The position numbers and the translations under genes are program-made. DNA of 50,164 nucleotides, taken from the NCBI GenBank assembly GCA_024226735.1, contig JAAELL010000505.1, positions 1 to 50,164 of the forward strand, written 5' to 3'. Below are positions 10,301 through 16,881 of the stretch, piece by piece (positions within the stretch are counted from its first letter, which is position 1; each line of letters starts with the position of its first letter). This stretch comes from a bacterium (GTDB taxonomy: Bacteria; Planctomycetota; UBA1135; GCA-002686595). Under the pieces are notes generated by a model. The model was not told the origin of the DNA. It was given only the letters and a program-made list of their open reading frames with translations, and did not search any database.

Positions 10301-12752
10301 CCTGTTCACGGCGCTCCCGGACCCGATGTGGAAGTTCACCTGTTGGAGCCGCGACGTGACTGGCGCCGACAATCCCAAGCCGGTGATCGTCGCCGGCGAT
10401 CTGGTCGTCACCGCCAACTACGTGCGGATGATCGATAACATCAGCGTGACCGCGACCGAGACCGAGGCGACGTTGTCGTGGACGACCGCGGAGCCGGCGA
10501 CGAGCCAGGTGCGCTACGGACTGACAGAGACCTACGAGCTCGGCGCCGTCACCGCCGAGGCGTTCCCGACGACGTTCCACTCCGTCACGCTGCAGAACGT
10601 GCAGGGCGAGGGCACCTGGTACAACTACGAGATCGACGTCGACGACACGTCCGGCACCGAGACGCTGTCCGGCAACCAGACGTTCCGGACGTTCCTGCCG
10701 TCCTCGATCGTCTCGGACGACTTCCACACGACGAAGCTCAACTCGGCCCTGTGGACGGTCTACGACCCCATCGGCGACGCACAGTTCACGATGACCGGCG
10801 CACAGGTGCGCTTCGACCTGCCCGCCGGCACGAACCACGCGGTCGGGAGCGGCCAGAACCGGTCGGCGCGTATCATGCAGCCGTCGAACGACGCGGACTT
10901 CACGATCGAAGCCAAGTTCGAGACAGGCGTCTTCAACCGCTACCAGATCCAGGGCATCCTCGTCGAGGAGAGCCCGACGGACTTCCTGCGCCTCGAGTTC
11001 TTCCACGACGGCACCGACGCGTTCGCGTACGGATCGCACTTCGTCGACTTCAACGAGACGAACACGATCCTCCAGCCGATCGAGGTCGGCGCGCCAATGT
11101 ACATGCGCGTCCAGCGATCGGGGGACAACTGGACGCTCCTGCATTCGTCCGACGGCGCCAACTGGAGCATCGCGGGCAGCTTCGTGCACCAGATGGTCGT
11201 CACGGCCGTCGGCCCCTACGCGGCGAACATCGACGCTCCGCACTCGGTGCTGATCGACTACTTCTTCAATACGGCCTCCCCCATCGCTCTGGAGGACAAC
11301 GGCGAGCTGACGCTGACCGTCAACGTCCAGGGTCAGGGCAACGTGGTGGTCGATCCGCAGAGCACGACCTACGTGCCGGGGACCGTCGTTCAGCTGAACG
11401 CGACCGAGACCCACGAACACTGGCACTTCGACGGCTGGACGGGCAGCATCACAGACCCCTTCCCGTCGACCTCGGTCACGGTGGACTCCGACAAGATCGT
11501 CACCGCGGTGTTCCTCCAGGACCGCAGCACGTTCTTCGACATCTGGTACGGCGACGTGCAGCCCTTCGGTCAGGTCGGCGTCCCGCAGACGTACGTCAAC
11601 GTTCTGGGCAACGTCCAGGACGCGGACGGCATTCAGTCGCTGACCTTCAGTCTCAATGGCGTGCCCCAGAACCCGGCGCTTGCGGTCGGCCCCTATCGGC
11701 GCAACCACTACCCGGGCGACTTCGACGTCGAAATCCCCTTCTCGCAGCTCCAGTCGGGCATGAACGAGGTCGTGATCAAGGCGATCGACGAGATCGGGTC
11801 GACGACCGAGTACACGATGCACGTCGACCACTCGCCCGCCAACGTGTGGCCGGGCAACTACTCGATCGACTGGAGCACGGTGAACAACCTCCAGGACGTC
11901 ATCCAGGTCGTCGATGGCGAGTGGGAGATCACGCCCGACGGCATTCGCACGGACGTCGTCGGCTACGACCGACTCCTCGACGTCGGCGACATGACGTGGA
12001 CCGACTACGAGATCACCGTCCCGATGACGGTGCACTTCCAGAGCGACCCGCTGATCTACGAGCAGAACCCCGCCGCTGGCATCATCCTGCGCTGGACGGG
12101 GCACACCGACGTTCCGATCCAAACGCCCCAGCCCCACACCGGCTGGCGCCCCCACGGCAGCGCCGTTTGGTGGCACTTCTGGGACGACAACGGCGGTGTC
12201 GCAGCCGACATCGGCGGTGGAAGCCTCACGACCCACAACCCGCGCAACCTCGACTACGACGTGACGTACGTCATCAAGATGCGCGTCGAGACCCAGCCGG
12301 GCGACCAGTACCTCTACAGCTACAAGGTCTGGGCCCAGGACACGGAGATCGAACCGGCGGAGTGGCGCTGGCAGGGCTTCTTCGGTGGGTTCCAGGGCGA
12401 CATGGCACAAGGCTCGGCGCTCTTGATCGCCAACGCCGCGGACGTGACCTTCGGAGACATCCGGATCTTCGCGCTGCCCGACGGGGATCCCCCGACCGCC
12501 CCGACCGGGCTGGTCGCCGAGGCGGTCTCGAGCTCACAGATCGACTTGACGTGGGCCCCCGCCACCGACAACACGCAGGTGACGGGCTATCAGATCTACC
12601 GCAACGGCCAGCCGCTGTTCCTCACCAACGTGACGAGCCACTCGGACACGGGTTTGAGCTCCGGGGCCAGCTACAGCTACACGGTCACAGCCCTGGACGG
12701 CTCGGGGAACGAGTCCCCGCCCTCGAACGCCGGGAACGCCACGACGCCCTGA
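7353..12752 (+). CDS. 1,799-residue secreted four-repeat protein (LamG-like + InlB-B-like + Fn3-like)
   Basis: The product starts with a signal peptide (MFRLALLLVFTVVTSALSRG). No in-frame ATG lies near it; the TTG at 7353 has GGGGA seven bases upstream and is the best start, although the frame is open back to 6792. Four tandem units begin near residues 25, 392, 757 and 1120, each at an 'SDDF...LWTxxDPxGD' motif. Each unit holds a concanavalin-like sandwich (about 190 residues, ending 'DYFFNTxSPI'), an InlB B-repeat-like segment ('GWSGSI...N') and a short Fn3-like strand set ('ATVSW'). After the fourth unit come a unique region, another LamG-like domain (about 1500-1705) and a canonical Fn3 domain (about 1712-1799). 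It lies between flippase and export genes and is probably a surface or matrix glycan-binding protein. Confidence 0.8.
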   Translation: MFRLALLLVFTVVTSALSRGQSGIVSDDFSSPTLDTGLWTHVDPLGDGSLAMTGIQLELSVPAGVAHRFVRGGPSTISRILQPANDTDFEVEAKFESALTSAYQTQGIVVQQDPTHSLRFEFYGNGNGVFAYAASYLGPTAIGRIRIAIPNVLPLHMRVGRSGDDWTFSYSEDGSSWNVIGSFTALLAVTGVGPYVGNEGSSPPAATALVDYFFNTASPIVPEDGGAHTLTVASFGFGSIDVVPDQEQYAEGQIVTLTATGSPQWFLSSWAGDIVGTDNPLVLTMQSDISVLGLFRLFLSNITATPAEGSATIAWNSLLAATSLVEYGLTTDYELGTIFDGTGVTSHSVVIPLLLADTEYHCRVSSAATDGSGRSSFSNDLTFTTLPNTTPVSDDFSSGTLNTSLWTFVDSLGDGQLNTTAATVEISVPGGSTHDVGSNGILVPRIVQSINNSNLDFEVKFQSGVSERYQMQGVVVEQDPANFLRLEFFHNGTSSILYGARHTNGSGTTLFNEQIPSGSPMYMRVVRMFDNWIVYHSTDGATWVLGGAFQSTIAPTSVGLYAGNDGSDPPAHTAKIDYFFNSNSPIVPEDGGLHTLDVDVVGNGTVQRSPDQELYSPTDTVTLTALPDPTAAFVGWSGSINETANPTNVVVSSDLSVTATFEDLGLTAVLVTQANDEATVSWSTNLPTTGWVDWGDTPMYPFGAVYSNTLGLDHQVVLPGIVAGQLYHYQITIVSETGSPIPTGDRTFRGNEPSNLISDDFNMPVLDPVWTAVDPLGDGDIQMIGARVALSVPEGTSHDLWLDGIRPPHVLQQSNDTDFEVEVKFESSLNQRYQTQGILVKQDETNFLRFEFHNDGSAMRLFNAAVYDGEFTIWNYDTLPNSVPQYMRLRREGNDWTLSYSFDGQSWTETQTRTWPFFLSAIGPYAGNVDGPAHTGVVDYFVNTAEPLADEDNGQRTITVTQVGQGETMFTPDQPTYVDGDMVLFTALPDPMWKFTCWSRDVTGADNPKPVIVAGDLVVTANYVRMIDNISVTATETEATLSWTTAEPATSQVRYGLTETYELGAVTAEAFPTTFHSVTLQNVQGEGTWYNYEIDVDDTSGTETLSGNQTFRTFLPSSIVSDDFHTTKLNSALWTVYDPIGDAQFTMTGAQVRFDLPAGTNHAVGSGQNRSARIMQPSNDADFTIEAKFETGVFNRYQIQGILVEESPTDFLRLEFFHDGTDAFAYGSHFVDFNETNTILQPIEVGAPMYMRVQRSGDNWTLLHSSDGANWSIAGSFVHQMVVTAVGPYAANIDAPHSVLIDYFFNTASPIALEDNGELTLTVNVQGQGNVVVDPQSTTYVPGTVVQLNATETHEHWHFDGWTGSITDPFPSTSVTVDSDKIVTAVFLQDRSTFFDIWYGDVQPFGQVGVPQTYVNVLGNVQDADGIQSLTFSLNGVPQNPALAVGPYRRNHYPGDFDVEIPFSQLQSGMNEVVIKAIDEIGSTTEYTMHVDHSPANVWPGNYSIDWSTVNNLQDVIQVVDGEWEITPDGIRTDVVGYDRLLDVGDMTWTDYEITVPMTVHFQSDPLIYEQNPAAGIILRWTGHTDVPIQTPQPHTGWRPHGSAVWWHFWDDNGGVAADIGGGSLTTHNPRNLDYDVTYVIKMRVETQPGDQYLYSYKVWAQDTEIEPAEWRWQGFFGGFQGDMAQGSALLIANAADVTFGDIRIFALPDGDPPTAPTGLVAEAVSSSQIDLTWAPATDNTQVTGYQIYRNGQPLFLTNVTSHSDTGLSSGASYSYTVTALDGSGNESPPSNAGNATTP

Positions 12753-12766
12753 TTCCAAGCGAAGGA

Positions 12767-12790
12767 GGGGTCGGGACGAAAGCCGACTCC
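12767..12790 (+). terminator. Hairpin after the four-repeat protein gene
   Basis: GGGGTCGG (12767-12774) pairs with CCGACTCC (12783-12790) through eight pairs, one a G-T wobble, around an 8-base loop. It begins 15 bases after the stop codon. No T tract follows, so it may be a weak terminator or an mRNA-stabilising end. Confidence 0.3.
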
Positions 12791-12917
12791 TCGGCCCCGT
12801 TCCCACCGCTGGATTCGGAGTCGTTACTATGGGTGGTTCGTGAGCCCGAGGCCACGAGCCGCCGCTGGCGGTTCCTGGCCTCGGCCTGTCCCTTTTTTGA
12901 ACAGCAATCGACTAGAC

Positions 12918-13622
12918 GTGGTCCATTTTCCTCCGACGCGCACGATCCAAGCCCTTTTCCTCGGTGCCCTCGCGTCCTGCTCCTTCTCGCCCCCCGGCGA
13001 GCCCATGGGAGTGATCGCCCCCGAGATCAACTCGACCCTGACCGGCCCCGTCGTCGTCCTCGCCCCCGACGACATCCTTGCCGTTCGCTTCCCCCGGAGC
13101 CCCGATTGGGATCAGGAGCGGATCACGATCGGAGTCGACGGACGCGCGACGTTCCTGTCCCTGGATGATATCCAGGCGGCTGGAATGACCCTCGCGGCGC
13201 TCGACGAGAAGCTGACCGAGGAGTACGCCAAGGTCCTCGCCCAGCCCGAACTGACCGTGCAGGTCGTCGAGGCGGCCCCGCGCAAGGTCGTCATCATGGG
13301 AGAAGTCGGGGCGAGCGGGTCGTACGAGCTCCCGGCCGGACATCTCTCCTTACTCGAAGCCTTCGGCACGGCCAGTGGCGTGATTCGAGACAGTGCCAAG
13401 CTGGGGCACACGATGCTGATGCGCTGGATGCCCGAGGAGGGCCGAGTGCGTACTTGGAAAATTGACGCTCGGCGCGAAGAGTGGGGTGCCGAAATTCCGA
13501 TCTTCCTCCAGGCACATGACGTCGTCTTCATTCCGGCGAAGCCCGTCGTGCACGTCAACGAGTGGCTCGACCGCTACATCCGGCGCAACATCCCGACTCC
13601 GTTCCTGTTCCGACCCAACTGA
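12918..13622 (+). CDS. Polysaccharide export lipoprotein (Wza/GumB family)
   Basis: The 234-residue protein has a short lipoprotein signal with lipobox LASC (Cys21). A Poly_export domain follows ('VVLAPDDILAVRFPRSPDWDQERITI', 'DGRATFLSLDDIQ') and then an SLBB-like segment ('KVVIMGEVGASGSYEL'). These proteins form the outer-membrane channel for capsule or exopolysaccharide. I chose the GTG at 12918 because it places the hydrophobic signal at the N-terminus; the frame is open to a GTG at 12840, which would add 26 residues. The stop is two bases before the chain-length gene, and export and length control are typical partners. Confidence 0.82.
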   Translation: MVHFPPTRTIQALFLGALASCSFSPPGEPMGVIAPEINSTLTGPVVVLAPDDILAVRFPRSPDWDQERITIGVDGRATFLSLDDIQAAGMTLAALDEKLTEEYAKVLAQPELTVQVVEAAPRKVVIMGEVGASGSYELPAGHLSLLEAFGTASGVIRDSAKLGHTMLMRWMPEEGRVRTWKIDARREEWGAEIPIFLQAHDVVFIPAKPVVHVNEWLDRYIRRNIPTPFLFRPN

Positions 13623-13624
13623 TC

Positions 13625-15349
13625 ATGGCCCCTTACGACGAAACGCCTGCGGAGGAGTTCCAAGACCCTCAATCGGGCCCGCAGATCAATATCGCGGAAG
13701 TCGGCCTGCACGCGCTCGCACGGTTCCCGTTCACGATCCTTGTGCTGACGGGGCTGGGAACGATCGGGGGGCTCGTCTTCGGACTGGCACAGCCCAACCT
13801 CTACAAGTCGATCGGGCTCTTGCTCGTGCGCCAGGACGCGCGCGACCAGCGCACGCCGACGAGCGCGGTCGACGAGGACCTCGGGGCGCGTGGGGGCGGC
13901 ATCGGGACCGCGGACGAGCTGCTGATCTTACGCAACCCCAAGCTCAACGAGCGCGTCCTCGAGAAGGTTGGCGTCGCCAAGATCCTCACGCCGTACGACC
14001 CGTCCGTGCGCGACAACGAGAAGACCTCGCCCCTGATCCGCAGCCTGCACGAGTTTCAGGCCAAGTTGATGGGCATCTCGCACCAGATGGAAGCGGCGGC
14101 CAAGCCGATGACGCCCGAACGACGCGGTGGCGCACTTCAGCGACTCGCCGGGGGCATCGAGGTCGGCGCACAGCGTAGCTCGAGCACGATCGTCGTCGGC
14201 TTCACCGCCCAGGACCCCGCGCTCGCGCAGGAGATCGTCACCGCCTACCTCGACGTCTTCCAGGCCCGCCACCGCGAGGTGTACGAGACGACCGACGAGC
14301 TCGACTTCCTCAACGACGAGCTCGAGAAGGCACAGGCTGCCGCCAAGAAAGCCGACGAGGCGTTGCTCGCACGCAAGGAGCTCGACGGCATCACCGACTG
14401 GCAGACGACGATCAACTCCCTGACGACGCAGGTCCAGGAGCTCGAGCTCCAGAGCCAGCAGGACGAGGTCCAGCGCGAGAAACTGAAGGGTCAGCTCACG
14501 GTCATCGACGAGCAGATCGCGGCGAACCAGCCCGAAGAGGCCGAGGAAACCGAAGTGCCGGTCCAGGAGTCGCGCCCCGTGGTGCTGCCGAATCCGATCC
14601 GCGACCTGCGCTACGAGGAGCTCAAGGGCCAGCTCAAAGCCGCTCGGGACGAGCTCACCAAGCTCGCTGGGCAGTTCGCCGAGGGCTCGCGCTACATGCA
14701 AGAGGCGCGCACGCGCCTGGAGCCTAAGATCGCCAAGATCGAAGCGGAGATGCGCGAGATCGAGGAGGAACGGGCCGCCGAGCAGGTCGTCGTCGAGACG
14801 CCCGAGACCCAGGTGGCCGACGGACCCAATCTCATTCTGCAGAAGCTCGAATCCGAGCGTCTCACGACGCTCCAGGAGCAAGCCGCCCTCGCATCGGGCC
14901 TCGCGGCTCGCAACGAACGTCTGGACGCTTACCGCACGCGGCTCGACGCCCTGAGCCTGCTCGAGCCCGACTACGCCCGGCTGGAAGCCGCCGTCGAAGA
15001 TACGCGCGCAACCGTCCAGAGGATCACCGAAGCGCGCGACGGAGCCGAGACGATGGACCGCATCGAGCGCGACGAGCGGATGACGAACTTGATCGTCACC
15101 CAGGAGCCGACCCGGCCTACGCAGAAAGTCGGCCCGAACCGGACCAAGTTCCTCGGCATGGGCGTTTTCGCGGGGTTAGCCGCTGGTATCTTCCTCGCCG
15201 TCACGCGCCAGATCATGGATTCTCGGCTACGATATCCCAAGGCCGTCGAGGCCTCCCTCGGGATCCGTGTGCTGGGAGTCGTGCCCGAGGAACGCCAATG
15301 GCGTCGTCAGGGAAAGCGTTTGCACCAAATTACGGACCCTAGAGAATGA
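13625..15349 (+). CDS. Chain-length determinant protein (Wzz/GumC family)
   Basis: This 574-residue inner-membrane protein has one transmembrane segment near the N-terminus ('FPFTILVLTGLGTIGGLVFG', about 33-55) and one near the C-terminus ('GVFAGLAAGIFLAV', about 512-532). Between them lies a long charged coiled-coil region (about 215-470). This is the polysaccharide co-polymerase layout, which sets chain length and links polymerisation to the Wza channel. The cytoplasmic tail after the second segment is only about 40 residues and has no kinase domain; the P-loop protein is a separate gene overlapping by 4 bases (ATGA). Confidence 0.87.
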   Translation: MAPYDETPAEEFQDPQSGPQINIAEVGLHALARFPFTILVLTGLGTIGGLVFGLAQPNLYKSIGLLLVRQDARDQRTPTSAVDEDLGARGGGIGTADELLILRNPKLNERVLEKVGVAKILTPYDPSVRDNEKTSPLIRSLHEFQAKLMGISHQMEAAAKPMTPERRGGALQRLAGGIEVGAQRSSSTIVVGFTAQDPALAQEIVTAYLDVFQARHREVYETTDELDFLNDELEKAQAAAKKADEALLARKELDGITDWQTTINSLTTQVQELELQSQQDEVQREKLKGQLTVIDEQIAANQPEEAEETEVPVQESRPVVLPNPIRDLRYEELKGQLKAARDELTKLAGQFAEGSRYMQEARTRLEPKIAKIEAEMREIEEERAAEQVVVETPETQVADGPNLILQKLESERLTTLQEQAALASGLAARNERLDAYRTRLDALSLLEPDYARLEAAVEDTRATVQRITEARDGAETMDRIERDERMTNLIVTQEPTRPTQKVGPNRTKFLGMGVFAGLAAGIFLAVTRQIMDSRLRYPKAVEASLGIRVLGVVPEERQWRRQGKRLHQITDPRE

Positions 15350-16032
15350 TCTACCCGACCAACGCTGGTAGGAAGCAGCTACCCGTCGAAGAGGCACTGA
15401 CCTCGGTTCGACCGATTTTCCACGCGCTGCTCGCCCGCTTCACGCAAGCGACCGAAGACGAACAGCATCATCGCGTGATGTTCGTCAGCCCCGAGCACGG
15501 GGACGGCACGACGACACTCGCGGCGAGCACGGCGCTGATGCTGGTGCGCCACTTCCGTCGCGACGTCGCCCTCGTCGAGGCGAACCTGTACACACCGGCG
15601 ATGGCCTCCTACCTCGACATCCCGCCCGGTCCGGGGCTGCTCGACGTCGCCGACGGCACGGCCGAGCCGGAAGCCGCGGTGCGCAACTCGAAGCTGCACG
15701 GGCTCTACGTCCTGACGGCCGGCGGCGAGCGCCGCCCGACCGAAGGCGACCTGGTCGGCGACGAGCTGCGCGGGCTGATCACCAAGGCCTCGGAGGAGCA
15801 TCGCTACACGATCATCGACGCTCCGCCGATCCTGGAGCACCCGGAGACGTGCAGCCTGCTCGAGCACGTCGACGAGGTCCTGCTCGTCGTCCGTGCCGGC
15901 TCGACGCGAGCCAAGCGGGCCAAGGCCGCCGTGCGCATCATCGAGGATGCGGGCGTCCAGTTCGGGGGCGTCTTCCTCAATCGGTACAAGCCGGACATGC
16001 CGTTCGGCCTGGGCAAGCGAGTACCGGGCTAG
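15346..16032 (+). CDS. Wzc/CpsD-like P-loop protein with degenerate Walker A
   Basis: The 228-residue product resembles the cytoplasmic BY-kinase partners of Wzz proteins, with 'VMFVSPEHGDGTTTLAAS' (P-loop position, about 46-61), 'DVALVEANLYTP' (Walker A-prime position) and 'YTIIDAPPI' (Walker B). The Walker A lysine is replaced by Thr55, Walker A-prime reads EAN instead of DAD, and the C-terminal tyrosine cluster is absent (the protein ends GKRVPG). It may bind nucleotide weakly or act as a structural regulator rather than an autokinase. It overlaps the chain-length gene by 4 bases and should be co-translated with it. Confidence 0.8.
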   Translation: MIYPTNAGRKQLPVEEALTSVRPIFHALLARFTQATEDEQHHRVMFVSPEHGDGTTTLAASTALMLVRHFRRDVALVEANLYTPAMASYLDIPPGPGLLDVADGTAEPEAAVRNSKLHGLYVLTAGGERRPTEGDLVGDELRGLITKASEEHRYTIIDAPPILEHPETCSLLEHVDEVLLVVRAGSTRAKRAKAAVRIIEDAGVQFGGVFLNRYKPDMPFGLGKRVPG

Positions 16033-16145
16033 CACCTGACCGGCTAGCATCTGAACTGTCACTGTTCCGGGGAACGGTCGGTGTGCCAAGTTGGGCACGC
16101 CGCCGTGGCGTGGTCCCCTTTCCTGCCAACCCACTTTTTTTCGTC

Positions 16146-16457
16146 GTGGTCCACACCCCCGATCCGTCACTCGCCGCCGACACCGACGTGCGGCGCACAC
16201 CGTCCCAAGCCTCGTGCGCACTCGGAGACGATGCAGTCGTCCTCCAGCTCGAACGCGGCATCTACCACGGGCTGAACCCGGTTGCCGCACGCGTCTGGGA
16301 GCTGCTCGAAGAGCCCACGACCGTGAGCCGCATCGTCGACTCGATCCTCGCCGAGTACGAGGTCGACCGCGAGCGCTGCGAGCAAGACGTGAAGAATCTC
16401 CTGATGCAAATGCACGAGGCCAGTCTCGTCGTCATCGGGAATGAGAGCGCTGCTTAA
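16146..16457 (+). CDS. PqqD-like RiPP recognition protein (lasso B1 type)
   Basis: This 103-residue protein has the PqqD fold pattern: 'VVLQLERGIYHGLNPVAARVWELLEEPTTVSRIVDSIL' followed by a helical 'CEQDVKNLLMQMHEASLV'. PqqD-like domains bind leader peptides of ribosomal peptides and deliver them to the modifying enzymes; in lasso clusters the stand-alone form is B1. The GTG at 16146 is chosen because upstream in-frame sequence is not family-like; no clear ribosome-binding site precedes it. It overlaps the B2 gene by 17 bases. The 113-base gap before it contains two small hairpins (16061-16078, 16083-16098). A PqqD partner in the HPr-rel-A polysaccharide-associated system is the main alternative. 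Confidence 0.78.
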   Translation: MVHTPDPSLAADTDVRRTPSQASCALGDDAVVLQLERGIYHGLNPVAARVWELLEEPTTVSRIVDSILAEYEVDRERCEQDVKNLLMQMHEASLVVIGNESAA

Positions 16458-16881
16458 CTACCTCCGGCGCTCCCCCGCGGAGCGCCGACTCGCGCGTCGC
16501 GCGTTGTGGTGGGTGACGCGGATTCACGTCAGCCTGCTCGTGCGCAAGTTCGACCGCACACGGAGCTGGCTCGCGAGCAAGCGTGCGCCGGCCGCGGCAC
16601 AGGCTTCGCCGACGGAAGAGGAGATCGCGCGCATCGCTTGGGCCGTGTCGGCCGCGAGCAGCTTCGTCCCCGGGGCGCGCTGCCTCTCGCAGGCGCTCGC
16701 GAGCCAGGTGCTGCTCGGGCGCGCGGGGCTGGCCGCCTCCCTGCGCCTCGGCATCGGGCGCGACGACGAAGGTGTCGTCGAGGCGCACGCGTGGCTCGAG
16801 CACGAGGGACGCGTCGTCTACGGGGAACCGCGCCCCGACGAGTTCAAGCCGCTGGAAGACTTCGAGAGCGCCGGCCTGTGA
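16441..16881 (+). CDS. Lasso peptide B2-type leader protease (transglutaminase-like)
   Basis: The 146-residue protein matches the transglutaminase-like cysteine protease family that removes the leader in lasso peptide biosynthesis. Visible family marks are the nucleophile motif 'PGARCLSQALA' (Cys81) and 'EAHAWLEHEG' (His116), with a basic N-terminal helical region ahead. Length agrees with stand-alone B2 proteins. It starts 17 bases inside B1 and its stop overlaps the GTG start of the asparagine-synthetase-like gene by 4 bases, indicating tight co-translation of B1, B2 and C. Members of this family also occur in some polysaccharide loci, but the B1-B2-C order supports the lasso reading. Confidence 0.82.
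   Translation: MRALLNYLRRSPAERRLARRALWWVTRIHVSLLVRKFDRTRSWLASKRAPAAAQASPTEEEIARIAWAVSAASSFVPGARCLSQALASQVLLGRAGLAASLRLGIGRDDEGVVEAHAWLEHEGRVVYGEPRPDEFKPLEDFESAGL

Noticed and set aside
9198..12410. 1,070-residue reverse open frame opposite the four-repeat protein
   Set aside because: It mirrors the repetitive coding strand, has no signal or recognisable motif, and the forward frame has a signal peptide and domains.
10478..13168. 896-residue forward frame over the end of the repeat protein and the export lipoprotein
   Set aside because: It spans two real genes in an alternate frame and has only Arg/Pro-rich filler.
16033..16145. Possible second peptide precursor in the gap before B1
   Set aside because: No frame here shows the YxxPxLxxxGxxxxxT spacing or a short Gly-start core with Asp/Glu at 7-9. 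The forward frame from 16081 is Pro/Ser/His-rich and overlaps B1.
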